Shown: positions 1 through 8,676 of the stretch, piece by piece | Position numbering within the stretch: position 1 is the stretch's first letter | Layout of the letters: the number at the start of each line of letters is the position of its first letter | Source: Trebonia sp036276115 | Lineage (GTDB): Bacteria; Actinomycetota; Actinomycetes; Streptosporangiales; Streptosporangiaceae | Reading direction: 5' to 3' | Assembly (NCBI GenBank): GCA_036276115.1 | Contig: DATBEM010000210.1 | Span: 1 to 41,697, forward strand | DNA length: 41,697 bases | Program-made: the position numbers and the translations under genes | The notes under the pieces: model-generated | The model's database searches: none | The model's input: the letters and a program-made list of their open reading frames with translations, nothing else | What the model was told of the DNA's origin: nothing

Positions 1-1998
1 GGCCGGCTGGCCGAGGTCTGGCCGAACCTGGTGAACGAGACCAGCCCGGTCCTCACGTCCATGCGGCGGCTGCCCGCCCACGCCGCCGCCGTCCGCCCCG
101 GCGCCGGGTGGATGCTGCTGTGCCCCCTCACCCTCAGCGACGCGCAGGCCGGGGACCGGGACTCGATCGGCCTGATCGCGGTGTTCGCGGAACAGCGAGT
201 GCTCAGCGACATCACCGCGACGGTGGAGATCCTCGCCCACCAGGTCGCCCTCACGCTGCAGAGCGTCATGCTCCGCCAGGAGGTGATCCGCCAGCGCAAC
301 GAGGCCTACTTCCGGGCCCTGGTCCAGGACGCCTCCGACGCCATCGTGATCGTGGCCGACGACGGCACGGTCAAGTACGCGACCCCGTCCACCTCCGCGA
401 TCTTCGGCGCGATCCCCGAGGAGGGCGCCCGCTTCTGGGAACTGGTCGCCGACCAGGACAGCGAGGGGCTGGCGGGCACGTTCCGGATGCTTCGGCAGGG
501 CGCCCGCCTCGGGCCGCGGACGGTGGACCAGGAGATCACCCGCAAGGACGGCCGCCGGGTCCACATCCAGGCCCGGTGCAGCGACCTGCGGGCCGACCCG
601 AGCGTGGCCGGGCTGGTCTTCACGCTGCGGGACGTGACCGAGCAGCACGAGCTGGAGGAGCAGCTCACCCACCGCGCGTACCACGACGCGCTGACCGGGC
701 TGCCGAACCGCGTGCTGTTCCAGACCCATATCGCCCAGCAGCTGTCGGCCGTCAAGCAGACTGGCCTCGTCGCCGGCGTCCTGTTCATTGACCTGGACGA
801 CTTCAAGCTCGTCAACGACACGATGGGGCACGGGGTGGGCGACGAGCTGCTCGTGGTCGTCGGCAAGCGGCTGTCCGCCCTGGTCCGCGACTCCGACACC
901 GCCGCCCGGCTCGGCGGCGACGAGTTCGCCCTCCTCATCGGCGACGCGGCCGACGTCGCGGCGGTCGAGGCGGCCGCCGAGCGGCTCGTCAGCGCCTTCA
1001 CCGAGCCCTTCCTGCTCGAGGACGGCCTGGTGACGACCAGCGTCACCGTCGGCGTCGCCACCACCATGGACAGCGCCGACACCGACGAGCTCCTGCGGCA
1101 CGCCGACCTCGCCCTCTACGCCGCCAAGGCGGCCGGCAAGCGGCAGTGGCGGCGCTATAAGCCGGTGCTCAGCGCGGGCCTGATCCGGCGCCGGGAGCTG
1201 AAGGAGGCGCTGGAGGAGGCGGCCGACCGTTCCGCGTTCGCGCTCGCGTACCAGCCGATCGTCCGGCTCGGCACCGGCCAGCTGGCGGGCTTCGAGGCGC
1301 TGCTGCGCTGGCCCCACCCGCAGTGGGGCATGCTGCTGCCCGGGCAGTTCATCAGCCTGGCCGAGGAGACCGGCCAGATCATCGGGATCGGCGCCTGGGC
1401 GCTGGACCGGGCGGCGACGGACATCAGGCGCTGGCGCGAGTCGGCTGCGGCCGACAACCCTTCCCTGGCTCCCCGCGACCTGTACGTTAGCGTGAACGTG
1501 TCGGCTCGCCAGTTCGCCGACCCCGGCTTCGCCGACACCGTCCGGCGGGTGCTCGACTCATCGGGCCTGGAGTCGCGGGCGCTGATGCTGGAGCTGACCG
1601 AGACCGCACTGCTGTCGGCCGACGGGCGGCTGCTGGGGGACCTCGCCGCGCTGCGGTCGACCGGCATCCGGCTGGCGATCGACGACTTCGGCACCGGCTA
1701 CAGCTCGCTCAGCTACCTGCAGGAGCTGCCCATCGACGTGATCAAGATGGACAAGTCCTTCGTGGACGGCATCGCCGACTCCGGGCGGCAGCTCGCCCTG
1801 GCCGAGGGCATCGTCCAGATCGCCGCCAACCTCGACTTCGAGGTCGTCGCCGAGGGCATCGAGACCGTGGCCCAGCGAGACCTGCTCACCGCGATGGGCT
1901 GCCACTACGGCCAGGGCTTCCTGCTGGCGATGCCGCTGGCCCCGGCCCAGGCCGAGGACCTCGCCCACAGCGGGTTCACCGAGCCCGCCGGCAACTGA
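1..1998 (+). CDS. PAS-GGDEF-EAL cyclic di-GMP protein, 5' partial
   Basis: The frame is open from base 1, so the start lies outside the window. The first ~90 codons look like the end of a GAF-type sensor domain. A PAS domain follows at about 300-640, then a GGDEF domain with an intact GGDEF signature at 913-927. An RxxD motif five residues before it (RDSD) is the usual product-inhibition I-site. The EAL domain has EALLRW at 1294 onward and keeps the known metal and catalytic motifs: VNVSARQF, ELTETALL, DDFGTGYSSL, KMDKSF and AEGIET. Both a diguanylate cyclase and a phosphodiesterase are therefore plausibly active. The protein should make and/or degrade c-di-GMP in response to a signal at the GAF/PAS part; no transmembrane segment is visible here. 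The net direction of activity cannot be told from sequence. The next gene starts 15 nt downstream and may be co-transcribed. Confidence 0.93.
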   Translation, partial: GRLAEVWPNLVNETSPVLTSMRRLPAHAAAVRPGAGWMLLCPLTLSDAQAGDRDSIGLIAVFAEQRVLSDITATVEILAHQVALTLQSVMLRQEVIRQRNEAYFRALVQDASDAIVIVADDGTVKYATPSTSAIFGAIPEEGARFWELVADQDSEGLAGTFRMLRQGARLGPRTVDQEITRKDGRRVHIQARCSDLRADPSVAGLVFTLRDVTEQHELEEQLTHRAYHDALTGLPNRVLFQTHIAQQLSAVKQTGLVAGVLFIDLDDFKLVNDTMGHGVGDELLVVVGKRLSALVRDSDTAARLGGDEFALLIGDAADVAAVEAAAERLVSAFTEPFLLEDGLVTTSVTVGVATTMDSADTDELLRHADLALYAAKAAGKRQWRRYKPVLSAGLIRRRELKEALEEAADRSAFALAYQPIVRLGTGQLAGFEALLRWPHPQWGMLLPGQFISLAEETGQIIGIGAWALDRAATDIRRWRESAAADNPSLAPRDLYVSVNVSARQFADPGFADTVRRVLDSSGLESRALMLELTETALLSADGRLLGDLAALRSTGIRLAIDDFGTGYSSLSYLQELPIDVIKMDKSFVDGIADSGRQLALAEGIVQIAANLDFEVVAEGIETVAQRDLLTAMGCHYGQGFLLAMPLAPAQAEDLAHSGFTEPAGN

Positions 1999-2013
1999 CC
2001 TGCGGAGGCGATC

Positions 2014-2748
2014 ATGAGCGCGCGGATCATCACCACGTCGGACCGGCCCGACCTCGACGAGCAGGGCCGGGCGGCGCTGCTCGCCGACTGGCCCGAGTTC
2101 GTGCTGCACGACCGGTGGGCACCCGAGCTCATGGGCCGCGCGTGGACGTGCTTTCCCCAGTACGACGTGCGCCTGCTGGAGGACGACGCCGTCGCCGCGG
2201 GCGGATGGGCGGTGCCGCTGCGCTGGGACGGCGCGGCCAGCACGCTGCCCGATGGCTACGACGGGGCGCTGGCCCAGGCGGTCGCCGGGCACGAGGGCGG
2301 GGAGCCGCCCGACACGCTGTGCGTCATGGCCGTGGCCGTGCGCCCCGACCGGCAGCGCATGGGCCTAGCCGGAGACGTCATCACCGCGTTGCGCGAGCGC
2401 GGCGAGCGGGCCGGGCTCGGCCGCGTTATCGTGCCGGTCCGGCCGGCCCTCAAGAGCCGGTACCCGCTGGCCTCGATGGAGGCCTTCGCCCGCTGGGCGC
2501 GGGCCGACGGCCGCCACCTTGACGCGTGGATCCGCACTCACCAGCGGCTGGGCGCCTCGATCCTCGCCCCGGCGCCGCGCTCGATGATCGTCACCGGCAC
2601 CGTCGCGCAATGGGAGGAATGGGCGGCGATGGCCTTCCCCGAGACCGGCCAGTACGTGGTGCCGGGCGCGCTGGACCTGGTCAGCATCGACCGCGAGCGC
2701 GACCTCGGGACCTACGCCGAGACGAACCTGTGGATGCGGCACGCCTGA
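2014..2748 (+). CDS. GNAT-family N-acetyltransferase-like protein
   Basis: A 244-residue protein with an ATG preceded by GCGGAGGCG at a good distance. The middle contains CVMAVAVRPDRQRMGLAGDVI, which fits the GNAT beta4 strand and the acetyl-CoA pyrophosphate loop (Q/RxxGxA) at about residues 105-125. The N-terminal ~95 and C-terminal ~90 residues are not recognisable GNAT core and probably shape the substrate site. The substrate is unknown. It follows the c-di-GMP gene by 15 nt and converges on the SepX/GlpR-like gene. The fold call is fairly safe; no specific role can be given. Confidence 0.75.
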   Translation: MSARIITTSDRPDLDEQGRAALLADWPEFVLHDRWAPELMGRAWTCFPQYDVRLLEDDAVAAGGWAVPLRWDGAASTLPDGYDGALAQAVAGHEGGEPPDTLCVMAVAVRPDRQRMGLAGDVITALRERGERAGLGRVIVPVRPALKSRYPLASMEAFARWARADGRHLDAWIRTHQRLGASILAPAPRSMIVTGTVAQWEEWAAMAFPETGQYVVPGALDLVSIDRERDLGTYAETNLWMRHA

Positions 2749-2780
2749 GCGGCCGCGGCCGAGCCCAGCCGCCGCCCGCC

Positions 2781-3659
2781 CTAGTCGCCGACGGCGCGCA
2801 GCCGGTCCTCGGTGTACTGGTCGTAGGCCTCGTCGTCGGCGGCCCCGTCGCCCGCGTAGCGCTGGCCGGGCGTGAAGTCGCGGCCCGGCCCCGGGTCCGC
2901 GTGGTCCTCCGGCACCGGCGCGGCGGCGTACGCCACCGGCGGCAGCTGGATCCCGGCCGGCTGGATAGCCGGTGGCTGGGTTACTGATGGCTGGGTTGCT
3001 GATTGACGTGCTGCCGATGATGCCGCGGGCGCGGGCGGCCGTGCCTCGCGGGCGGGCCGGGCGCGCTCACGGGTGCTCACGGCGGCGGCTTCCTGGGCGT
3101 CGCGCTCGCGGGCGTCGCGCTCCTTGTCCGCCTGGGCGGCCTCGCGCAGCAGCACCAGGTAGGCGGCCAGCATCACCGTCGGCGGGGCGATCACCCACCA
3201 GGCGGCCAGCCCGCTCACGCCGAGGACGGCCCCGGCCGCCTCCAGGCCGGTCATCATCCACAGGAGCCGTCGCCGCGACGCCAGGACCCGCCGCCGGGCC
3301 TCCGCCCGGCTGGCCGGGCCGGGCGCCGGTGCCCCGGCGTCCTCGCTGGCCGCCTCCGGCTCCCGGCCGCCACCGCCCGGGAAGGGGACCGGGACCGGGT
3401 CGCCGACGCCATCCGCGTTAAGGCCACTGCCGTCCAGCCCGTCCTCGCCGCGCTGGCTGCCGTCGAGGTCGAGGCCCCCGGGCTCGCCGTCGGCGGGGAG
3501 CAGGCCGTCTTCGGGGCGCAAGCCGAGGCCGGCGGGCTGGTCCTCGGCGGTCGCCTCCATCGTGGCGGCGCCGCGCGCGAGGTCGCGCTTGAGCCAGCGC
3601 GGAATGAGGACGCAGGCCCAGATGGCGATGATCGCCAGGTACAAGATCGCGCTGCTCAT
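2781..3659 (-). CDS. SepX/GlpR-like membrane protein (divisome partner of Glp)
   Basis: A 292-residue protein. The N-terminal transmembrane helix is followed at once by basic residues (ACVLIPRWLKR, about residues 15-25). Next come a long acidic Gly/Pro-rich linker, a basic stretch RRRVLASRRRLLW and a central pair of hydrophobic helices (about 133-170) ending YLVLLREAAQADKE. The tail is disordered and Pro/Ala/Gln-rich. This architecture and the W-x-L-x-R-W-L-K/R and YLVLLREAA motifs match what I know of Streptomyces SepX and corynebacterial GlpR. GlpR is the membrane receptor of the gephyrin-like protein Glp; both act in cell division. The glp gene lies about 2 kb upstream on the same strand. 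The 221 bp upstream (3660-3880) shows no gene. Family assignment is from motif and synteny, not alignment. Confidence 0.72.
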   Translation of the reverse strand: MSSAILYLAIIAIWACVLIPRWLKRDLARGAATMEATAEDQPAGLGLRPEDGLLPADGEPGGLDLDGSQRGEDGLDGSGLNADGVGDPVPVPFPGGGGREPEAASEDAGAPAPGPASRAEARRRVLASRRRLLWMMTGLEAAGAVLGVSGLAAWWVIAPPTVMLAAYLVLLREAAQADKERDARERDAQEAAAVSTRERARPAREARPPAPAASSAARQSATQPSVTQPPAIQPAGIQLPPVAYAAAPVPEDHADPGPGRDFTPGQRYAGDGAADDEAYDQYTEDRLRAVGD

Positions 3660-3880
3660 CTAGGCCCCCCCTCGACGGACGCGGATTTCCCGCTCAGCGG
3701 GGCGCGGGCACGCGGCACTAGCCGCAGGCAGCCGCAGGCTCCCGCTGAGCAGGCGATCATGGACACAACGTAAGGGCACAGACCGGCGATAACGAGCACC
3801 GGGCACGGCGTGTCGCAAAAGGCCGGCCGAATCACCCAGGCTGTTTTGCCCGCATTTGCCCGGCGCTAACGTTGTCTTCC

Positions 3881-4543
3881 CTAGGCGCCGGGCGTGCCTG
3901 ACCCGGAGGCGGCCAGCGAGCTGCGCCAGCGCGGCATCAGCCCGTGCGGGACCTCCTCGACCGTGAGCGCGTAGCACACGTGGTCTCGCCAGGCGCCGTT
4001 GATGTGCAGCTGCCGGATCCGCACGCCCTCCTCGCGGAAGCCGAGCTTCTCCACCACCCGCCGCGACGCCGCGTTCTCCGGGCGGATGGACGCCTCCAGC
4101 CGGTGCAGCCCGATGACCCCGAAGCAGTGGTCCACCGCCATGGCCAGCACCGTGGGGATGACGCCGCGCCCGGCGAACCGCTCGTCGATCCAGTAGCCGA
4201 TCTGCCCCGACCGCGACGAGCCCCATACGATCGACCCAATCGTGAGCTGGCCAGCGAACTCCCCGCCGTAGGTCACCACCCACGGCAGCGCGACCCCCTG
4301 CCGGGCCTCGTGACGCATCGTCCGCACCAGGGAGACGTAGGGGCCGAGCGACGAGCGGTGCAGGGGCGTCTCCGGGTTGGTGGGCTCCCAGGGGCGGAGC
4401 CAGGGCGCGTTCCGCACCCGGATTTCCCGCCAGGTGCGCGCGTCGGACATGCGCACGGGCCGCAACGCGATCGGAGCGCCCAGCAGTTCAGGCTCGGTCA
4501 GGATGACGGGCCACCCTCGAATACGTCCCACGGTACTTATCAT
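3881..4543 (-). CDS. RimJ/RimL-type GNAT acetyltransferase
   Basis: About 220 residues in the ribosomal-protein N-acetyltransferase class. IALRPVRMSDARTWREIR is the usual first strand and helix. GQIGYWIDERFAGRGVIPTV contains the acetyl-CoA loop (RxxG). HRLEASIRPENAASRRVVEKLGF is the typical beta5-alpha4 end, followed by FREEGVRIRQLHINGAWRDH. Members acetylate N-termini of ribosomal or other proteins; the target here is unknown. The frame stays open to an ATG at 4573, but AGGAGA sits directly before the ATG at 4543 (short spacing), and a GTG at 4531 has better spacing, so the start is uncertain by a few codons. In M. tuberculosis the same neighbourhood has rimJ beside moeA1, which supports the call. 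Confidence 0.85.
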   Translation of the reverse strand: MISTVGRIRGWPVILTEPELLGAPIALRPVRMSDARTWREIRVRNAPWLRPWEPTNPETPLHRSSLGPYVSLVRTMRHEARQGVALPWVVTYGGEFAGQLTIGSIVWGSSRSGQIGYWIDERFAGRGVIPTVLAMAVDHCFGVIGLHRLEASIRPENAASRRVVEKLGFREEGVRIRQLHINGAWRDHVCYALTVEEVPHGLMPRWRSSLAASGSGTPGA

Positions 4544-4633
4544 TTCTCCTGCGCGCAAAGTGATGCCACGCAATCTACCCCGCCACGGCGACTAGCCACC
4601 TCTCGCTGGACAGGGGTGGCTGCCACCCGATGG

Positions 4634-5191
4634 CTACGCGATGTCGGCCGGGTGGGCCGCGTCATCCTCGGCCGCCTGCGGGCGGGGCCCCTCCCCGTCA
4701 TCCTCGGCTGCGCGCGGGTGGTCCCCGCCCCTGATCTGGTCGACCGCGTGCACCAGGATCTGCCGCAGCACCTGCATGCCATCCCTGACCCCGCCGGACG
4801 AGCCGGGGAGGTTGACGATCAGGGTCCGGGACGCGACCCCGGCCAGCCCGCGCGACAAGATCGCCGACGGCACGCCCGCCTGCGCCCCGGTTGCCCGCAG
4901 GGCCTCCGGTATCCCCGGGATCTCCCGGTCGATCACGCGGCGGGTCATCTCGGGGGTCAGGTCGCCCGGCGTCAGCCCGGTGCCGCCGGTCGTCACCGCC
5001 ACGTCGTAGGCGGCGCTGACCGAGTCGCGCAGTACCTGCTCGACCGCCTCGCCGTCCGGGATGACCAGGGGGCCGTCCACCACGTCGCAGCCGGCCTCGC
5101 GCAGCAGCTCCACCAGGACCGGGCCGGACCGGTCCTCGTAAATGCCCGCCGCGGCCCGGTTGGAGACGGTGATCGCCAGCGCCCGGATCAT
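4634..5191 (-). CDS. mog: Molybdopterin adenylyltransferase-type Mog/MoaB protein
   Basis: 185 residues. The start ATG at 5191 has GGAGG six bases upstream and overlaps the moaC stop as ATGA, so translation is coupled to moaC. The frame stays open further upstream but that part is moaC read out of frame. Family motifs are ALAITVSNRAAAG near the N-terminus, TTGGTGLTPGDLTPE (about residues 70-84, the molybdopterin-binding GGTG loop) and NLPGSSGGVRDGM (about 132-144). The enzyme adenylates molybdopterin before molybdate insertion by a MoeA-type protein, which is encoded upstream here. The last ~20 residues are a charged tail outside the fold. A supply of Mo cofactor fits the two CO dehydrogenases in this window, although the gene may serve all molybdoenzymes. 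Mog and MoaB cannot be separated by eye. Confidence 0.88.
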   Translation of the reverse strand: MIRALAITVSNRAAAGIYEDRSGPVLVELLREAGCDVVDGPLVIPDGEAVEQVLRDSVSAAYDVAVTTGGTGLTPGDLTPEMTRRVIDREIPGIPEALRATGAQAGVPSAILSRGLAGVASRTLIVNLPGSSGGVRDGMQVLRQILVHAVDQIRGGDHPRAAEDDGEGPRPQAAEDDAAHPADIA

Positions 5192-5688
5192 GAGGTTCCT
5201 CCCGCTCGCCGCCACGCGCCCGACTTGCCGCCGTCCTTGGACTCCAGGCGCACGTCGGTGATCACGGCGCCCTTGTCGACCGACTTGATCATGTCGATGA
5301 GGGTCAGCGCGGCCACGCTGACGGAGGTCAGCGCCTCCATCTCGACCCCGGTCCGGTCGGCCGTCTTGACGGTGGCCTCGATCGCCACCCCCGTGTCCTG
5401 GACCGTCAGCTCCACCGCGACGCCGTGCAGCCCGAGCGGGTGGCACAGCGGGATCAGGTCCGGCGTCCGCTTCGCGCCGGCGATTCCCGCGATCCGGGCG
5501 ACCGCCAGGGCGTCGCCCTTGGGGACCTGCCCGTCGCGCAGCGCCGCGACGGCCTGCGGTGACAGGAGCACCCGGCCAGAGGCCCGCGCGGTGCGCACCG
5601 TCACGTCCTTCGCGGAAACGTCAACCATCCGCGCCTGGCCTGCCTCGTCCAGGTGGGTCAGCCTCGCTACCGGAGCAGCATCGCTCAT
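5188..5688 (-). CDS. moaC: Cyclic pyranopterin monophosphate synthase MoaC
   Basis: 166 residues from ATG 5688, which gives the normal MoaC length; the frame is open further upstream but those codons overlap the glp stop. MoaC converts 3',8-cyclo-7,8-dihydro-GTP to cyclic pyranopterin monophosphate, an early step of Mo cofactor synthesis. The signature motifs are all present: MVDVSAKDVTVRTARASG, PLCHPL (81-85 with His83), GVEMEALTSVSVAALTLIDMIK (catalytic Glu118, Asp132, Lys135) and the C-terminal LESKDGGKSG. It sits 11 nt after glp and overlaps mog by 4 nt, so glp-moaC-mog behave as one operon on the minus strand. No moaA was seen in this window. Confidence 0.95.
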   Translation of the reverse strand: MSDAAPVARLTHLDEAGQARMVDVSAKDVTVRTARASGRVLLSPQAVAALRDGQVPKGDALAVARIAGIAGAKRTPDLIPLCHPLGLHGVAVELTVQDTGVAIEATVKTADRTGVEMEALTSVSVAALTLIDMIKSVDKGAVITDVRLESKDGGKSGAWRRAGGTS

Positions 5689-5699
5689 GGCACCAAAGC

Positions 5700-6980
5700 T
5701 TAGGGCAAGACGAGCACGTCGACCTCGTCGCCTTCCTTGAGCGACACGATCCACTCCGGGACGATGACGAGCGCGTTGGCCTGGCCGAGGGTCGCGATCT
5801 GGTGCGATCCCTGCCCGCTGAGCGGCGTGACGCGCGTCCCGCCGCCCGGGAGGCCTGCCTCCGGAAGCACGGCCCGCAGGTAGGAACGGCGCCCGGCCGG
5901 CGAGCGGACGCCGGCGGTGAGCGTGGCCCGGACCATCGGCAAGAAGCGCGCGAGGTCGTCCTGGAGCGCGCCGAGCGCGGGCCGCACGAACAGCTGGAAC
6001 GACACGTAGGCGCTGACCGGGTTGCCGGGCAGGGTGAAGATCGGGATCCGGTCCTCGCCCACGGTCCCGAACCCCTGCGGCATGCCCGGCTGCAGCGCCA
6101 CCTTCCGGAAGGTGACCGTGCCGAGCTGGCTCAGCGCCGCCTTGACCACGTCGTGCTCGCCGCCCATGCTGACCCCGCCGGTGGTGATCAGCAGGTCGGC
6201 CCGCAGCAACTGCTCCTCCAGGAGCGGCAGCACCCCGCCCGGGTCGTCGGGGACGATCGGGTGCCGGAAGGCGATTGCGCCCGCCTCGCGGACGGCGGCG
6301 GCGATCATGTAGCTGTTGGAGTCCCAGATCCGGCCGGGGACCAGGGGGGTGCCCGGCTCGGCGAGCTCGTTGCCGGTCGACAAGACGACGACCCGCGGCC
6401 GCGGCCGGACCAGGACCCGGCCCCGCCCGGCGGACGCGGCCACGGCGATGTGCATGGGCTTGAGCCGGGTGCCCTTGGTCAGTAGCACCTCGCCCTGGCG
6501 GGCGTCTCCGCCGACGTAGCGAACGGAGCTGCCGAGGGGCACCTCGCGGCGGATCTCGACCCGGTAGGTCCCGCCGTCGGTGAGCTCGACCGGGACGATG
6601 GCGTTGGCCCCGGCGGGCAGCTGGGCGCCGGTCATGATGCGCATGGCGGTGCCGGGCACCAGCGCGAACGCCCCGATGTCGCCCGCCGCGACCTCGCCCG
6701 TGACCGGCAGCGTGACGGGCGCGTCGGCGCTGGCCTTGGCGGTGTCCGCGGCCAGCACGGCATAGCCGTCCATGCTGGAGTTGTCGAACGACGGGAGGGA
6801 CACCGCCGCGGTGACGTCCTCGGCCAGGACGCAGCCCTCCGCGTCGGCCAGCGCCAGCTCGGTGGCGGGCAGCGCCCGGACGGCGGCGAGGATCTGCGAC
6901 TGGTAGACCTCGACCGGCGTCATGTCGCCGTCGTGCAGGTGGAGGCCCGTCTCGGGCGCCCCCACGGGCTTTCCTTCCAT
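5700..6980 (-). CDS. glp: Gephyrin-like molybdotransferase Glp (MoeA family)
   Basis: About 426 residues if started at ATG 6980; a second ATG at 6923 (MTPVEVYQSQ) is possible. MoeA hallmarks are SFDNSSMDGYAV (molybdate/MPT site), GTAMRIMTGAQLPAGANAIV, VVVLSTGNEL, TTGGVSMGGEHDVVK and LPGNPVSAYVSFQLF, followed by a complete C-terminal beta domain. It should insert molybdate into adenylated molybdopterin. In Corynebacterium the orthologue also joins the divisome through the membrane receptor GlpR, whose likely counterpart is at 2781-3659. The start lies 19 nt after the galU stop on the same strand, so it is probably co-transcribed with galU and followed by moaC-mog. Confidence 0.92.
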   Translation of the reverse strand: MEGKPVGAPETGLHLHDGDMTPVEVYQSQILAAVRALPATELALADAEGCVLAEDVTAAVSLPSFDNSSMDGYAVLAADTAKASADAPVTLPVTGEVAAGDIGAFALVPGTAMRIMTGAQLPAGANAIVPVELTDGGTYRVEIRREVPLGSSVRYVGGDARQGEVLLTKGTRLKPMHIAVAASAGRGRVLVRPRPRVVVLSTGNELAEPGTPLVPGRIWDSNSYMIAAAVREAGAIAFRHPIVPDDPGGVLPLLEEQLLRADLLITTGGVSMGGEHDVVKAALSQLGTVTFRKVALQPGMPQGFGTVGEDRIPIFTLPGNPVSAYVSFQLFVRPALGALQDDLARFLPMVRATLTAGVRSPAGRRSYLRAVLPEAGLPGGGTRVTPLSGQGSHQIATLGQANALVIVPEWIVSLKEGDEVDVLVLP

Positions 6981-6999
6981 CCGCGAAGCCGGCCTTCCT

Positions 7000-7905
7000 C
7001 TAGTCCGGGAGGCTTTCCATGTACTTGCGCAGCCACGGGACGAACTCGGTGGCCAGGTCGGGCCGCTCGCACGCGAAGTGGACGAGGGTACGCAGGTAGT
7101 CCAGCTTGTTGCCAGTGTCGTAGCGCCGCCCGTGGAACAGCACGCCGCGCACCTCACCCCGCTGGGCGAGGACCTTGAGGGCGTCGGTGAGCTGGATCTC
7201 CCCGCCGCGGCCGGGCGCCGTGCGGCGCAGGATGTCGAAGACCCCGGGGTCGCAGACGTAGCGCCCGATCAGGATCCAGCGGCTCGGCGCGGAGCCCGGC
7301 ACTGGCTTCTCGACCAGGTCGGTGACCGTCACCACGTCGTTTTCGCTCGTCGGGGCGATCGCCGCGCAGCCGTAGAGCGAGACTTCCTCGGGATCGACTT
7401 CCATCAGCGCCAGGACGCTGCCGCCGTGCCGCTGCCGGACGGCGATCATCTCGGTCAGCAGCGGGTCATTCGGGTGGATGAGGTCGTCTCCGAGCAGCAC
7501 CGCGAACGGCTCCCGGCCGACGTGCTGCTCGGCGCACAGCACGGCGTGGCCCAGGCCCTTCGGGTCGCCCTGGCGCACGTAGTGCATCGTGGCCAGCTCG
7601 CTGGACTCGCGGACCAGGGCGAGCTTGTCCCAGTCCTCCTTGGCGGTGAGCGCTTCCTCAAGCTCGTACGCGCGGTCGAAGTGATCCTCGATGGACCGCT
7701 TGCTGCGCCCCGTGATGAGCAGCACGTCGTTCAGGCCGGCCCCGACGGCCTCCTCAACGACATACTGGATGGCAGGCTTGTCAACGACGGGCAGCATCTC
7801 CTTGGGAGTTGCCTTCGTCGCGGGCAGGAACCGCGTTCCGAGGCCCGCGGCGGGGACAACCGCCTTCGTGACTGCTGGCGTCCTGGCGGCGCCGGAATCG
7901 ACCAT
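7000..7905 (-). CDS. galU: UTP--glucose-1-phosphate uridylyltransferase GalU
   Basis: 301 residues, the usual GalU length. It makes UDP-glucose from UTP and glucose-1-phosphate for cell-envelope polysaccharides. The nucleotide-binding loop AVVPAAGLGTRFLPATKATPKEM is at residues 15-37. VDKPAIQYVVEEAV, GLGHAVLCAEQHVG, VLLGDDL (metal-binding Asp pair), LVEKP and GRYVCDPGVFDIL are all present, as is the final FACERPDLATEFVPWLR. The ATG at 7905 lacks a strong ribosome binding site. It is divergent from the cyclo-ligase gene with only about 28 nt between the starts, so leaderless transcription on at least one side is likely. Confidence 0.96.
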   Translation of the reverse strand: MVDSGAARTPAVTKAVVPAAGLGTRFLPATKATPKEMLPVVDKPAIQYVVEEAVGAGLNDVLLITGRSKRSIEDHFDRAYELEEALTAKEDWDKLALVRESSELATMHYVRQGDPKGLGHAVLCAEQHVGREPFAVLLGDDLIHPNDPLLTEMIAVRQRHGGSVLALMEVDPEEVSLYGCAAIAPTSENDVVTVTDLVEKPVPGSAPSRWILIGRYVCDPGVFDILRRTAPGRGGEIQLTDALKVLAQRGEVRGVLFHGRRYDTGNKLDYLRTLVHFACERPDLATEFVPWLRKYMESLPD

Positions 7906-7933
7906 GGGCTAAGGGTAGTGACAATACGGGGGT

Positions 7934-8587
7934 GTGGTGGACCGCATGTCCTCTCACGAGGAAAAATGCGCGCCGGACGTGTCGGTGCAAGCGGGCATGG
8001 GCGCCGGTACGGGCGAGGGCAAGGCGGCCTGGCGGCGGCGCCTTGTCACGACGCGGGCGGGAATGCCCGCCGCCACCCGCGACGAGGCCAGCCGCCTGCT
8101 GCGCGACCATGTCCTGTCCCTGCCCCAGGTCGCCGCGGCGGGGACGGTGGCCGCTTATTACTCGACCGGAACCGAGCCGGCCACGCGCTCGCTGGTCTAC
8201 GCGCTGTGGAAGCGCGGCTCGTACGTCGTCCTGCCGGTCCTGCTGCCCGATGGCGACCTGGACTGGGCCTCCTACGAGGGCCCCGACTCCCTGGCGGCCG
8301 GCCCGCGGGGGCTGCTGCAGCCGGCCGAGCCGCCCCGCGGGACCGGGACCATCGCCCGGGCCGACGTGGTGCTGGCCCCGGCGCTGGCGGTCGACCGGGC
8401 CGGCTTCCGGCTGGGGCGGGGCGGCGGTTCCTTCGACCGGGCGCTGGCCCGGGTGGGGGAGCAGGTGCCGGTCATCGCCTTGCTGTATGACCACGAGCTG
8501 GTGGACGCCGTCCCGGTGGAGGGGCACGACCAGCCAGTACGGGCGATCGCGCGCCCGGGCCACGGCATTACCTGGCTCCCGGAATGA
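7934..8587 (+). CDS. 5-formyltetrahydrofolate cyclo-ligase
   Basis: 217 residues from GTG 7934; GTG 7937 and ATG 7946 are alternatives, and the first ~30 residues are not conserved-looking. It converts 5-formyl-THF to 5,10-methenyl-THF using ATP. The basic helix KAAWRRRLVTTRAGMPAATRDE is the usual N-terminal phosphate-binding part, and GFRLGRGGGSFDRALAR is the family's GxRLGxGGGYYDR motif, with Ser-Phe instead of Tyr-Tyr. It is divergent from galU, as in many actinobacteria, and is followed by the fmdB-like gene. Confidence 0.9.
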   Translation: MVDRMSSHEEKCAPDVSVQAGMGAGTGEGKAAWRRRLVTTRAGMPAATRDEASRLLRDHVLSLPQVAAAGTVAAYYSTGTEPATRSLVYALWKRGSYVVLPVLLPDGDLDWASYEGPDSLAAGPRGLLQPAEPPRGTGTIARADVVLAPALAVDRAGFRLGRGGGSFDRALARVGEQVPVIALLYDHELVDAVPVEGHDQPVRAIARPGHGITWLPE

Positions 8588-8610
8588 GCTGCCCTCCGCG
8601 CCAGTTACAC

Positions 8611-8637
8611 TTAGCAGTCGCTAGCAGCGAGTGCCAA
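8611..8637. promoter_or_regulatory. CIRCE-type HrcA operator
   Basis: TTAGCAGTC, nine bases, GAGTGCCAA. This matches the consensus TTAGCACTC-N9-GAGTGCTAA with one mismatch in each arm and the exact 9-bp spacer. It lies 39 bp before the GTG of the FmdB/Ruc-like gene, where an HrcA repressor site would control it. In M. tuberculosis the orthologous gene (Rv0991c, ruc) is known to be HrcA-controlled, which fits. Confidence 0.85.
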
Positions 8638-8676
8638 CCTAGCGAGCCGACTTTGGGTCTTGTCCGGGAGGAAGCC

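Noticed and set aside
3944..5740. A 598-codon plus-strand open frame across the GNAT, mog and moaC genes
   Set aside because: Reverse-strand shadow of three genes with clear family motifs; no domain and no ribosome binding site.
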